64,000 nt of DNA from Gonapodya prolifera JEL478 (GCA_001574975.1 KQ965732.1:1250131-1314130), one strand, 5' to 3'; positions 12,593 to 24,212 are shown, counted from the stretch's first letter. The notes: generated by a model not told the origin, from the letters alone. Numbers and translations: made by a program.

Positions 12593-12958
12593 TAAAAAGG
12601 GGAGAGAGGCAAGATTGGTTGGGCGAGTTGACCTCAGCCACAGGCTGTCCTCAGCAAAAAAGGGACGAACTCTGTGCTACTCGTGGTTGGATTATATCTC
12701 CATACTGTTCTGCTGCCAGAATTGCTCGTGCCCTGCTTCCACAAGTACCCCACGCCCCACTTCTTTCTCTTCTTCTTAGTGGAAAAAGACAACGAACGAA
12801 GCTGAACATGAAGACAGGCGGTGTTCGTCCGAGAAAAGAACCTCAATGCTGACAATAAATTCCTGAAAAAAGGAAAGTTTAAGGAACGGTATGCTCCAAT
12901 AAGTGATAATACATTTATCTACATGTGCTATTTCTCCCAATTCACCGCTTCATTACAT
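12593..12958. other. Intergenic region
   Basis: Between the relic fragment and the stop of the helicase gene. AT-rich in the half nearest the helicase. No gene or repeat seen. Confidence 0.6.
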
Positions 12959-15761
12959 CTACCCCCCGAACCCGAGCTTCTCCCTCTCTTTCTCCATCAA
13001 GGTCTCGAGGTCCGACATCAAGCCCTCCACCGCTTTTTTAAGGGCCTCGTCTTTCGCGTGGATCTCCGTACCCTGCGAGAATGCCTGCGCAATCATGGGC
13101 GGTGGTTTTCTGTTTTTCCCAGTGGATTTGGGTGTAGGGTGACCAGAATCCTGATCAGAGTTCGCGGGGGATTCACTGGCACTATCAGAGTCATCGTCTG
13201 AGTCGTCAGAGTCGCTGTCACTGTCGCTGTCCGTACTCGAGGTTGGTTGACCCTTGTCCAGCTCCATTGGTGCAAGACCACCTTCTGCCTGTGCGGGTTC
13301 GGATTCGCTAGACTCCGAACTTCCCGAATCTTCTCCATCCGAGTCAGAAGTCCCATCGTCCGAGGAATCCGAATCCACGTCTTTCATTTCCACTTCGCCA
13401 CTTTTCTCAGCCCCAGCATCGCTCTCGTCGTCCTCTCCAGTAACCATCGCATCTTCATCGTCCAATTCCACAACGTCACCACCTTCCTGTACATCCTTCC
13501 CATTCTTTCCATTGTCCTTCTTCATGCCTTTCACCTCCTCCTCGACCTTCTCCAAGGCTCTTCCGTAAACCTCCTCCAAAGCACTCCACTCATCACCCTT
13601 GTCCACGCGCTCACGCTCCACCTTCATGCCCCCACCTTCCATGACCTCTCTCCACTTCCCCCACTCCCCCCCAGCCACAACAAGTGTATACGCTCTCCCT
13701 TCCCGCCCCGCCCGCGCCGTCCTACCGATCCTATGCACGTGCGACTGCAGGGATCCTGGGGGCACGTACGACACCACCAGCGGGGCCAAATCTGGGGGAA
13801 ATGACAAGCCACGCGATGGCAAGTCTGTCGTGACCAGGACATGCGTGTTCGCCGTCTCCTTGCCCTCCTCCGGCTGGGCCGAGAACGACCTCACGATGCG
13901 CCGCCTGGTCGGAAGGGGCACCTCGGACGTCACAACATCGACGCGCAATTTCCCTCCTCCCCGCGCCGCCAAGTGCTCCGAAGCGTGATACACCACCCGG
14001 CCCAGCCTCCATGCGGCGTCTCTGCTGGGTGCAAAGACGAGGGCGCGCGGGTTGCGAGAGGCGGGGTGGTGGAGGAGGAGGTGGAGGAGGTACAGAGGGC
14101 GGTGTGTGGGATCGGATACTAGGACAGAGCGGTGGGAAAGGGTCGTTGGCAGCGTGTAGAGGGGTGCCATTTGTTGCCCATACCCGGCAGACTTCCCCCG
14201 CCCGACCACTTGGACGAGCAAGGGTTGCACGAGTCCCAGCATGGCAATCTTCTCCGGGTTCCTGGTGAGAGTCGCACTGAAGAGCATCTTTTGCAGCGGA
14301 GGAAAGTGCACTGGCCCAACGCTATGCTGCCCTTCCCTTCGATCTCTGGCTGCCATGGCACGCTCGACCTCTCCGACCCAACCTCCGAATTCCTGTTCGA
14401 CCAATCGATCGGCCTCATCGGCGACCAACCAGCGGAGATGTGCAAGCGTGAACCCAGGAGTGTGCTTAAGGTGGTCCACGAGGCGGCCAGGCGTGCACAC
14501 AAGGATGTCCACTGGGGTGGCAGCGGAAGCAGGCGGAGGGGGTGCAGTGGTGGGGTCGGGGGTCCAGGAGGGGAGGTAGGTCGCGAGGCTGGATACGTGG
14601 TCCCATCGGACGAGCGCGCGCTGTTCAGAACGGAAGGCACGGGTGTGTAGGGTCGGTGGGGCATCCGCAGATGGCGCAAGGGAAGGGTGGATCTGACTCA
14701 ATCGAGCGGTCAAGAAGCCCAGGTATGGGCCCTCGGTCGCTGAATCGCCGCCCTTCATGCCTCCCGACCCGCCGCCACCACCCGACGCGGCCAAGACGCG
14801 AAGGTCGGTCCCCCTCGCCCACCTCTGGAACACCGCCGCAATCTGCGCGACGAGATCGCGTGTGGGTAGCACGACGAGAGCGCGCAGGCGGGGCACCGTG
14901 CGGTGGCGAAGATGGTGCAGGATGGGGAGGACGTAGGAGAGGGTTTTACCGGAGCCGGTAGGGGAAGAGACGAGAATGGAGCGGGTTGGGTGGCGAAGGA
15001 TGAGGGGAATAGTGGCGTGTTGGATTGGAAGGAGGGCCGTGAGGGGGGCTGCAAAGGATGGAACGTGGGGAGTTGCGAAAAGTAGGGTGAGACACCACTG
15101 TTCAAGTCCCAAAGAGTGCCAGAGTAGAACCAATACACGTACCATCGTCACCAGACGCGGCGAGCGCCTTTGCCCCATCACTGAGCAATCTCTTGACAAA
15201 GTCGACCTCCAGTCCCACCTCCGTCACTACGTTTTCGTTTTGGCCGCCGACAGTCCTGGCGCCATTCTTTGACAAGTCTACAGACATGGAACTCTTCGCA
15301 GTGTCAATGAGCGACTGAAGGGATACTGGCTGGGCCGACTCCAGATGAAGCAAGGTATGGGGATTCTGAATCCAAAGGGGAAGACCCGCTGCCGAGATCG
15401 ACATCGTGTCCACTCGTCTCGCGCTCCCATCAAACCCAGCATGTCCCGCAATATCATGCGCCCCTTCTTGTCCGACCTCGATCCCACCAGCATCATCATC
15501 AGCGTCTGCCCAATTATCGGATCCACGCTCCTCGTTCTTTCCTCTCGAGCCTTCGCGATCCGAATATGCACCCGCTGCTCGGGCGTTACTGCTGCCTCTC
15601 TCTTCACGCCCACGTCCTCGTCCCCCACCACGTCGCTCGTCATCGGCCCCCGTCTTCCATCCCGCGCCAGCTCCTCTCTGCCCCCCTCGATGTCCCTGAT
15701 TTCCTCTCCCTCTGCCTCCTCTGTCGCTGTTTCCTCTCCACTGTCCCCGTCCAACGTCCAT
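12959..15761 (-). CDS. DBP6: DEAD-box RNA helicase, Dbp6/DDX51 type, 2 exons
   Basis: Exons 15761-15143 and 15048-12959 join in phase (SGDDA then PLTALLPIQHATIPLIL) to about 902 aa. All helicase motifs are visible in order: Q-motif LLPIQHA, motif I SSPTGSGKT, Ia VVLPTRDLV, Ib CTPGRLVDH, II VADEADRL, III FSAT followed by LTRNPEK, V TTDLPSRGLSFP, VI HRIGRTARAG. The VDHLKHTPGF and KMLFSATLTRNPEK segments are characteristic of DDX51/Dbp6, which acts in the nucleolus in early 60S ribosome assembly. The N-terminus is RG-rich (a likely RNA-binding or nucleolar tail), and the C-terminus is a long Asp/Glu/Ser acidic tail ending in a basic KEREKLGF. Motif V has Leu-Ser where RGxD is usual. The ATG at 15761 is the first in this frame; a second frame is open over the same exon. 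Confidence 0.85.
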
Positions 15762-16308
15762 TCGGGGTATGATCGCTCGATGAACGCGAATGGAATAAAT
15801 GGCTGCGGACGAGCCACGACCAAAGTTCAACTTCAAAGACACGAATTTTCTTTGCTTCCCCGCTCATTGTTCCTCACTTGTTGTGCCACAAAGGATAGGC
15901 TGTGTCCGCTCGAGGCAAAGAGTCACGGTGGGTTGGTGCGAGTTGTGCTTTCATCGCACTTACGGCCTTTTCAATTTTCGTGCTGGAATTTGTGTGTATT
16001 ACATAATCCAATCTGGCGATTGAAGGGAACAATAATCCTTCTATTTACTGGCTTCTCTGTGTGTGCGTTCGAGAAATACAACCATCAAGTTTCGCTGGTA
16101 CAACACGAAAATATCGAAATTGAATCATATGAATGGAAATTTTTGGAAGCTCATCATTGGGAGCTCGAATCACTTAGATTATTTTTTCTGTACTTGTCTC
16201 AGATGGTGGAGCTTCGGAATCTTGCCGACTGAGTGAGCCAAGGACTGGTCTCATAAGCTCGTAATCGCCATAAATACCAGTATCTTTTTGATCACACACC
16301 CACCCAAC
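15762..16308. promoter_or_regulatory. Divergent promoter region, helicase (-) and dehydrogenase (+)
   Basis: 547 bases between two outward-pointing start codons, so both promoters must lie here. The half next to the dehydrogenase is AT-rich. No convincing TATA box and no further gene were found. The long rightward frame overlapping it (to 16232) is antisense to the helicase. Confidence 0.5.
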
Positions 16309-18409
16309 ATGACAAAAACCGCCGAGAAAGTCATCGTCACTGGCGCATCGGGATACAGTGCGTTGCCCTCGATTCCCCGTCTTCGCGATCGCATCTTCAC
16401 CTTTTGCCTCCGACGTCCTCCAACAACGATCCCTCGTCGTTTTCCTGCGACACACGCACCGTCCCACACACAGTCGCGGCGCACGTCGTCGACCAGTTCC
16501 TCAAGCACGGGTACCGCGTGGTCGGCACAGTTCGATCGGCTTCCAAGGGCGAATATCTCAAGAAACTTTTCGCGGCATACGGCGATGCGTTCGAGTACAG
16601 CATCGTCCCAGATATGCAGGTCGAAGGAGCCTTTGATGAGGCCGCGAAAGGGACCCAGGTGAGTGGAGTCGTGCAACATCTCCGCGCGACTGGAAATATC
16701 ACATATTTTCGGTGTCTGAAGGGATTCATCCACGTCGCGTCTCCCTTTTTCACTGAAAACGTGACTGTACGTACCACAGCTGATGGCACGATCGCATCAT
16801 TCCACCACTTCAACTCGCTAATCGCGCTTTAACTGTCAGGACCCCAACGCCCAACTGGTCACACCCGCCGTCCGCGGCACGCTCTCCGCCCTGCGCGCAG
16901 CCCGTGCCGCGGGCGTCCGCCGAGTCGTGGTGACCTCCTCCTTCGCGGCCATTGTGCGCGCGTCGCAGACGCTTCCGTACACCTACACCGAAGCCGACTG
17001 GAACACGGACTCGCTCGCGCTGGAGGTTCCAACGTACCAGACCAGCAAGACCAAGGCCGAGAAGACCGCGTGGGAGTACCTCGAGAAGGAGGGCGCGTCG
17101 TTTGACCTCGTCACTATGAACCCGCCACGTGAGTTTTGGGTGGGATTGGGGCAGGGGTGCGACGGAACGAACGAGGCGAAGCCGAGTGGAGTGGAGTCGC
17201 CGAGATCCCTAGTGGAAAGCGCGGAAGACCGAGGCCTAAGCACCACAAGGTGCTGACCGAGGCGTCCGCCTGTGGCGAGTGACCCGCGAAGCGGAATGAT
17301 GCACGCGGAGCGCACACCGGGGCCTAAGCGCGATAGCGCTGACCGAGTAGTGCGCCGGAGGCGAATTACCCGTGGAGCGAAATGATCCACGCGGAGTACA
17401 CTGAGGAGCGACATCGAGGCCTAAGCGCAATAGCGCTGACCGAGGCGTGTGCCGGAGGCGAATACTCCACAGAACGGAAGACTCGTCAAGGAGGAAGCGG
17501 TAATCGAAGAGTCTGCCGGAGGCGAGTGACTCGCGAACTGGAATGCTCTTCGCGGAGTGTAATGAGGCCTAAGCTTACCGCTAATCGAGGAGTGTACCGA
17601 AGGCGAATGCCTTTCGGAGCGGAATGTTCATCGGCGAGCACTCTATCTTGAGGCTGTCACTTTGTATGAGCGTTCTTTATACGCCCTAGCAAGCGGCACT
17701 GACTCTAAATGCCATCTTATACCCCATTTCTCACGCAGTCGTCGTCGGTCCCACCATTCACGAGACCTCGACCACCTCGCTCAACACGTCTATGAAGTAC
17801 ATTCTCCGCTACATCACCGGCTACTTTAAGGAGCCCCCCGCGGGCGGAATCGGCTGGGTCCATGTCAGAGGTGCGTATCGATTGAATAGTGAAAGATTCG
17901 TCTGCAACAATTATGGCTTTGATGGAAATTTATCCAACCAAAATTTCTGATCTCTTTAACCCTCGTGGACCTCCCTTCTCCTTCACGCCACAGACCTCGC
18001 ATTGGCCCACGTTCGCGCGTTTGAAAGACCAGTCGCGTCGAACCAGCGGTACCTCGTCGGAGAAGGTTTCTACAGCTGGCAGGACGTACGTTCGGCGTTT
18101 TTTCGAACCTGCAGGGTTGTAGCCAAAGTTCTGACGTGATTTGGATTCATTTTCCCCGAACCCTCACTTCAGCTCTGCAACGTTATCCGCGCCAACTACT
18201 CCACTCTCGCGTCTCAAGTGCCCGTGGGCACGCCCGGAGTCCGCCAGACGCTGCCGTCCATCTCCAACGAAAAGGTCAAGCGTGACCTCGGGATCGAGTT
18301 CGTGCCGTTCGAGACCATGGTGAAAGAGTCCGTGGACGACTGCTTGGCCCTGTTGAAACGGGAGGGCGGGAGTGTGAACGTGGGCACAATTGGGGCGGCG
18401 GACGAATAG
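16309..18409 (+). CDS. NAD(P)-dependent extended SDR reductase (dihydroflavonol reductase/Gre2-like), 7 exons
   Basis: Exons 16309-16357, 16474-16658, 16722-16766, 16840-17128, 17739-17870, 17994-18085 and 18173-18409 join in phase to 342 aa, the normal size. Motifs: the cofactor loop VTGASGYIAAHVVDQFLKHG at residues 9-28, GYRVVGTVRS (Arg at the end of beta-2 suggests NADPH), GFIHVASPF, VVVTSSFAAI with the catalytic Ser, and YQTSK (Tyr-xxx-Lys). The C-terminus has RYLVGEGFYSWQD and a helix with FVPFETMVKESVDDCLALLK. Family members reduce aldehydes or ketones (methylglyoxal, flavonols, lignin-type carbonyls); the substrate here is unknown. Intron 4 (17129-17738, 610 bp) is about eight times longer than the others and is filled with a structured repeat. 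Confidence 0.88.
17150..17660 (+). repeat. Array of structured, covarying repeats inside the dehydrogenase intron
   Basis: At least four or five diverged units of about 65-95 bp. Each begins GAGGCCTAAGC, followed by a small hairpin, GACCGAG, a GCCGGAGGCGA box, then a second stem around an A-C-G-G-A-A-T-G-like loop. Stem 1 is AGCGC-GATA-GCGCT in two units but AGCACC-ACAA-GGTGCT in another, a compensatory change. Stem 2 pairs CGTGGA with TCCACG in one unit, CCGCG with CGCGG in another, and CGCGAA with TTCGCG in a third. There is no coding sequence. A further copy lies in the ankyrin-gene intron. The intron's splice sites (GTGAGT, CGCAG) lie outside the array. Confidence 0.75.
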
Positions 18410-18602
18410 AAGCGGTGCATTTCTCTTTTTGTATATCAGGTCTTTCGGTCATAAACAATGTTGTTTGAGACATCTGTATTATGGTGCGTATTTTACCTTT
18501 ACTACAGGAGGTAGTCTCGGGCAGGTAGTCTAACGCTACCTGAAGAATTTACCTGTCCGTTGGGAGTCAACAAGGGCTGTTGACCAAAAACAAAATTCGA
18601 AG

Positions 18603-18645
18603 GAACCTGCCGCACCGACGGATCCTCAATCCACTCATATAAAAT
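18603..18645 (+). promoter_or_regulatory. Pectate lyase 1 promoter: shared box plus TATA
   Basis: GAACCTGCCGC at 18603-18613 and a TATA-like CATATAAAAT at 18636-18645, 41 bases before the start codon. The same 11-base box and a TATA element occur upstream of the second pectate lyase. Both leaders also end with GAATCCGACTCAC just before the ATG. Confidence 0.6.
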
Positions 18646-18686
18646 GCCCGTCAAGCCTGCAGCCCCAGAGAATCCGACTCACTCTC

Positions 18687-20425
18687 ATGGGTAACTCGCA
18701 CTTCACTACCAGATCTGCAATCTTGGCCTTCGTCGCCGCCGCTGCCGTCGCCTCGGTGTGCCATGCGGCCGCGCCGGCGTTCTTCGGCGCTGGTCCCGTT
18801 GGATGGGGAAAGGACGTGACTGGAGGTACTGGAGCCCCGACGTCCAACATCTTCATCGTCAGCACGCTTGGTGGGTGGTTGATTTTCGGTGACGTGTCTT
18901 CCCCAGAATGAATTTCATGTTACCTTAACAGCTGATTTGCAAACTGCTGCCAAGAAGAAGGTCAGCCCCAAAATCATCTTCGTGAAGGGTACAATCGTGA
19001 GTGTTGCGGACAATCACAAACACTTTTCAATTGCAGAGGATCAATCAACGCCCACTCTGCAGGACGCTACGGTGGACGCCAGCGGAAAGAGCAAGAGTGC
19101 TGCCACCTATGCTGCCGGATGTAAGTTTTCGACGCGTTCCACACCCTGATGAATAAGTACAATCTCTCGCGATCCCATCTCAGACGACATCCAAACCTAC
19201 GCCAGTTCGTGCTTCACCTCCGACGGCCTCCACTCCGTCAGCTCTTCCACTTGCACCACCCAAAAGAACCTCGCATCGTCCGGTGGCAACGCCCAAAGCG
19301 CCGACATCAAAATCGCCCTGACTGACAACACCTCCCTTATCGGCCTTGGCAGCGACGCCAAGCTTCTCGGGGTGTGGATCAGCTTGAACAAGGTCAACAA
19401 CATCATCATCCAGAACATCTTCTTCGAGGCCCCGCGTGACATTTTCGCGGCTTGGGACCCCACAGACGGTGACACGGGTAACTGGAACTCCCAGTACGAC
19501 GCCATCTCGGTCCACTCAGCTACCAATGTCTGGGTCGACCACTGCACCTTCACTGACGGACGCTTCCCCGACCCGTCTGCGCCCCTCATCTTCAAGCGCG
19601 TGCAATATCACGACGGGTTGATCGACATTACTGTCGGTGGAGATCTCGTTACTGTCTCGAACAACATCGTTATGGACCACGACAAGGTGTGAAACAATCT
19701 GTATTTCGGTTGGAACACTCCCATCGTTCGGGACCGCTCATACTCACACCTTCTTTTTTGATTGCTTTCTCCTAATCTCAGACTTCGCTCATCGGCAACG
19801 GCGACAGCAAAACCTCTGACCGCGGTCTCCTCCGCACGACCTACTACGGCAACATGTTCAGGCGCACCCAATCGCGAACACCCCGAGTACGGTTCGGCCA
19901 AGTGCACCTATTCAACAACCTCTACTACGGTGAAATCGGATCGGCCGCGACTTACCCCGTTTTTGCATTCATCGGCATCGGTGTCGAGTCCCAAATCGTG
20001 TCCGAGTCGAACGCATTTGAGATCGATGGAGCTTCCAACGCGGATTTTGCCGCGCACACTACTGTGTAAGTGAAGGCTTGTATAAACATACAATTCGCTT
20101 TGAATGTTTAACCTGAAAGTATTTTGTCTCGTCGCACCATCACAGCATCCAAGGCGGTACTCAAATCTCCGACACCGGCTCTGAGTTCTCTTCCACCGGG
20201 ACATCCGTAATTTCGGGCCTCACGCTCAACGGGGTTGCTCAGTCTGCTTGGGTCGCCTCAAACCACACCGGCAGCATCTCCACCGTGGCCACCTGGACGC
20301 CGTCGTCCAAGTACTCGTACACCGTCGGAAGCAAGGGCTTCGCCAACATAAAGAGCGCCGTTTTGGCCAACGCTGGCGTTGGGAAGTTGACCGTGACTTA
20401 CACTGGCGCGACGGGAAGCTTGTAG
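18687..20425 (+). CDS. Secreted pectate lyase, PL1 family (copy 1), 6 exons
   Basis: Exons 18687-18870, 18932-18996, 19063-19120, 19184-19686, 19782-20065 and 20146-20425 join in phase to 457 aa. It should cleave polygalacturonate by Ca2+-dependent beta-elimination outside the cell. A signal peptide is clear (Arg, then a hydrophobic AILAFVAAAAVASVCHA). PL1 landmarks in order: KIIFVKGTI, TSLIGLGSDAKLLGVWISL, the Ca-binding WDPTDGDTGNWNSQYDAISV, VWVDHCTFTDG, and the catalytic RTPRVRFGQVHLFNN (RxPxxR type). The C-terminal part is a Ser/Thr-rich beta region ending YTGATGSL. Six exons with the same joins as the inverted paralogue at 24347-26059 show that they are duplicates. Confidence 0.93.
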
Positions 20426-21659
20426 ATCTTGCGCCATGTCAGAATCGAAAAAGCGAACGATTCGCCTGTTATTTATTTACAAATGAAGAAATAAAAATTT
20501 TGTCCTATTATCTGCCAAAAAGTCCACGTGAAATATCTCGCTAGATTTCATCTTTTCTTGCCTTTCACCGTTTTCATGTTTTAGCGATTTCAGAGAATTT
20601 GGAAACCTTTCTCACTTTCGGATTTTCATATATTTAGGTGTTTGGACAATCCCGCCAGAAGTATCGCATCACGAAGACTGCGGAAAGACCATGTCGTCGA
20701 TCGTCGGCCATATCTTTCTGGAGCTCTCCTCCTGTCTGTCCGCAACGGGAACACCGAACACAGAATAACATGATATGTCCTCGATTCTGAAGGACAGGGA
20801 GGCCGAGTATGATCGGCGAGAAGCTAACACCATGCACAGAAGAAGCTTCGAGCTGCGGCGTGTCGGATAGGGCGCAGTTGCACTTGAGACCGAGGTCATT
20901 TCTGATGAGCGCCGAACAATCCAATGGTGATAGTCTCCCAAAAGGGATTGCACCTAAACACATATCGAAATTGTGCTATTTCACCAAAAAGACTGAAGTT
21001 CAAGAAAATTCGTAATTCGCCAAAAGAAGGGAGAAAAACTTCAAAGTCCTTGGTTGAAACAAATTGCTTGTTTTTGCATTATTTCAGTGGCCAAAAAGCC
21101 GCGTGAAAAATTTCAGACACCTTTTTGGATAATTATAACAAGACCTAGTTGTGGTGGTCCAAGTGAGTTGAATGTAACGCAGGAGCGGGTATTCTATTTA
21201 TTTGTACGAGAGCATCTTGGAGCCGATATGGAACAGTAATGGACATAGATTTGGTTTTTCGCTAAAGAATCTGTTCAAACGGTAGTTGAAATAGAAAGAT
21301 GTGCGTGGTGTACACAACACGGGCAGTGAATGGAGCTCATTCAGCAAGTGCGGCTTTCAAGTTCGTTCGCCTCTCCCAACAGGTGCAGAGTGTTGCTCAA
21401 GGAAATGTGATGAATCGATGTGGTTTGCATGCACGAAGAGCATGGACTGACAAGCAATGCAGTGCAGGTACATTCCCCCGAGCACAGCGCCCTAGGATCG
21501 CAATGAATGAGGAATGAAACATACGAATGGCGGAGAGAGGTCCTTCGTTTTGTCCCCCGTTTTGTGCCTGAGTGCCTCCGACCGCTGCCAAATTCGGCAC
21601 TGCCCATCCGCTCGCACACCACGATATTTAATTCGAAAAATAATTCCACAAGTTCTCCA
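20426..21659. other. Intergenic region without a supported gene
   Basis: About 1.2 kb between pectate lyase 1 and the next gene, AT-rich near 20430-20640 and 20950-21300. Small frames on both strands show no domain, no codon bias like the neighbours and no splice-consistent extension. Nothing repetitive was noticed. Confidence 0.55.
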
Positions 21660-23198
21660 ATGGCCCAGCACATCACGTCTCCTTCCTCCGACACATCGCT
21701 CGCGCTCACGCTCGCACCCGCACCACGTACAGCTCCAACCCCCCGAGCAGGGGGAGGTGCAAGCGCAGGCGCACCGCGCACACCAGCGGCCGCACTGCGA
21801 ACGCTCCTGACGTCCCTTGACTCCCCACAGGCTGCCATCGCCGCGGCTCCACGGATCGCGCGGCTGGTGTCCTCCGTGGCGCGGACGGAGCTGTCCAACC
21901 CCGCATCGCCTGCGGATGAGGCGGGCCCCAGCGCCGTGGTGCTACGGTCTGCGCTAAAGTTCCCTCCTGGTGTGGCCGCGGCGCTGGACGGCGCACGCGA
22001 GTGGTGGAACGAGTCGCCAAACTCACCGGCGGTGCAATTGGGCGCCATGCGGTTTGGGGAGGACCAGCCTCGGCCCGAGTGGAAGGAGGTTCCGGCGGAC
22101 TGGAGCAAACTTGTGGATGAGAAGATGGGAGATGGGTTGGGTGTGTTTTTTGAGATCCCAGGTGATGTGGAAGGGTTTGGCCCACGGGAAGTTGAGGAGG
22201 GCGATAATGTCGAAGTTGCGGAAGTGGGTGGCTACGTGATATGTGAAGAGGCAGGGGAGGAAGCGGGTGGTGTGGAAGGGAGAGATGGTGAGAAAGGCGA
22301 GGGAGAAGGTGAGGGCGAACTTCCCGCGGACCCACGTCCCACGTACCATCCGTTGACCCAAACCGCCCCTTCCTATACTCGACCGTGGGGGTTGCCAAAG
22401 AAGACACGAAAAAGGAGGGGCAAGTCGAGCAAGGTGGGTTGCAATTTCGAGCATGTGTTAAAGCTATTGATGATTGATATTGGAAACAAATGTCTGTCCA
22501 AACAGCGTCCAGCGCCGAGACCCCACCTGAGCAAGGTGAGTATTTCGCTCGCTCGTATCTCATAATTCGCTGATACAATCATACCCTCCGAACCTCCAGA
22601 CTCCTCCACCAGCACACCGGCTGCCCCTGCTCCAGGTCCAACACCCACCGACACGCCCTCTGCCACTGACGCCTCCGATGCACCAAAACCCAAAGACAAA
22701 ACCGGCGCGGGGCTTGACCCAACACTGGTGTACATTCCGGGCTGGGGCTACGTGCCACTTCGGGAGGCCCGCCCCGTGCCAGCGACGGCCGTGCGGTTCG
22801 GGGTACCCACCGAGGACGTCTCCACCACTTCAACTGCGGGAGCCTCGGCGCGGGGACCAACTGGTCTAGACCCTCGGATCGTGCGTCGTCGTGACAACAA
22901 CAGAGAGCGAGTCGCCCGGGCGGAGGCGCAGGCCGAGGAGGACGTGGATATGCTCAAGGGGTTAAAGGCGCGCGCAAAGGTGGAGGAGAAGGAAAAGAGG
23001 AAAGTGGTCGCTGAGGGAGGCATTGGAGGCGGGAAAGGGGCGGGAGAGGTGTTTGGTGGTTTGTTCAAGGTGCGCATTGGAAGCAAGGGAACATTCAGAG
23101 CAAAAGTTGGGGAGAGCGTGGCTGCAGCAGCTGAGGGGGGCGGGCGTGTTCACGGAGGCGGGGAGGCGCGTAAGTGGTGGAAGGTTGGGAAGAAGTGA
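21660..23198 (+). CDS. Hypothetical fungal protein, 3 exons
   Basis: Not recognised. Exons 21660-22437, 22506-22535 and 22600-23198 give an in-frame 468-aa product; the alternative donor at 22434 (AAG|GTGGGT) breaks frame. The first exon is Ala/Pro-rich, with a possible helical segment TLLTSLDSPQAAIAAAPRIA near 50-70. A tryptophan-containing block follows, REWWNESPNSPAVQLGAM near 110-130, then an acidic, Glu/Gly-rich stretch and PWGLPKKTRKRRGKSSK, which could be a nuclear localisation signal. The last exon has a compact VYIPGWGYVPLREARPVPATA motif, which looks like the most constrained part, a charged coiled-coil-like helix (NNRERVARAEAQAEEDVDML) and a Gly/Lys tail. No transmembrane segment or signal peptide. 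It lies between the inverted pectate lyases but has no obvious link to pectin use. Confidence 0.6.
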
Positions 23199-23555
23199 AT
23201 GTAGAGTCGGCGCACGGAGCTTGAAATTAATTTTTGCAACACGGAGATTATTTTTTTAATGTGATAATGATATTACTTTTGAAGAGCGGTCCGTGAGTCC
23301 TACCATCATCTCTCAAAAACATCGTTGACAGGAGCACAAAATGCTTGTTCGATACAGTAAGCACCCAGGGTTTGTCGAGCCGTGCTTCGACATAGTGTCA
23401 GATACAGTGAGCGCCTCTGTGAGAGTGCCAGACTCAATTTATCGGAGCCCGCCCACACGATCGATCGGCTCTCGCGGCAAAGTGGAATCGAGCATGCGAT
23501 TACCAAAGAATTGCTGAAGTGTTTCGACTAACTGCTGTGTTTGGTAAGAAGAGTG
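23199..23555. other. Intergenic region
   Basis: About 360 bases, AT-rich at the start (probable 3' UTR of the upstream gene, with TTATTTTTTTAATG). A short GATACAGT(A/G)AGC repeat occurs twice (about 23353 and 23401). No gene seen. Confidence 0.55.
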
Positions 23556-24212
23556 ATGGCTTCTTTTGCGATAATCATAAACTCATTGTGGCCATGGACA
23601 TGGCCAGTGGTTGGGCTTTTTCTGTTTGTGCCTGCCACAGCGTACTTGGCTCTGGGAGCAAAGAGAATCGTTGCGCTCACACAGAACCTCACTCGCACGC
23701 GAAGTTCGAACGCTGCTACTATTGCAGGGCAGCCTGTTCTGGCAGAAGCAGAGACTGCAGAAGGATCACGGCTCACGCGGTACCAGAGCCCGAATGAGCC
23801 TCTTCTGGTTCTCCCAACTCCTGTTTGGCCTCCCCTTCAGGAAGTGGGACAAGAGAGGGTACTAGAAAGCGAGGATGAAGATGATCCTATATCTGTTGCA
23901 ACTGACGGAGATGAAGTGGTATTGCGAAGGATTGAGGCTGGTGCTCGCCGCCCATCGAGAGTTTTCCAATTTTTTTCTGCTTTTCCTGCTTCCCGGCCTC
24001 CCCCTCATTCGATTTCGACCACCCCGTTTCGGAAGTACCAGACACACGATTGGTGGCGAATCAGAACCCTCCAGTTGTTCTTTCGACTTCGAAAGGAGGA
24101 GAGTCAAAAGTTCCGGAGCTTGACTTGTCCACAAGAGCCCCACCAAACACTCAGCCGAACTCCAACACAGAATGTCGGGAACACAGCATCACCCGTCGCC
24201 CGTCTGTTGTAA
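23556..24212 (+). CDS. Hypothetical small protein with one N-terminal membrane helix
   Basis: Single open frame of 218 codons. It starts MASFAIIINSLWPWTWPVVG and continues hydrophobic to about residue 35, followed by Lys/Arg, so it is an uncleaved anchor or signal peptide. The rest is polar: a Pro-rich LLVLPTPVWPPLQEVGQ, an acidic LESEDEDDP near 100, and an Arg/Ser/Pro-rich end. No family is recognised. Coding status is less certain than for the neighbours because there are no conserved motifs and no splice evidence; the start at 23556 was chosen as the first ATG of the frame. Confidence 0.4.
   Translation: MASFAIIINSLWPWTWPVVGLFLFVPATAYLALGAKRIVALTQNLTRTRSSNAATIAGQPVLAEAETAEGSRLTRYQSPNEPLLVLPTPVWPPLQEVGQERVLESEDEDDPISVATDGDEVVLRRIEAGARRPSRVFQFFSAFPASRPPPHSISTTPFRKYQTHDWWRIRTLQLFFRLRKEESQKFRSLTCPQEPHQTLSRTPTQNVGNTASPVARLL

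Noticed and set aside
15345-16232. Rightward 295-codon frame
   Set aside because: Antisense to the helicase first exon and runs into the divergent promoter region; no domain.
17150-17660. Intronic array considered as a CRISPR array, tRNA cluster or protein-coding exon
   Set aside because: Units are diverged with no unique spacers, no tRNA A/B boxes or acceptor stem, and all frames are broken; the host gene's splice sites flank it cleanly.
21706-22578. Leftward 290-codon frame
   Set aside because: Antisense to the 468-aa hypothetical gene; His/Pro/Arg-rich shadow composition.
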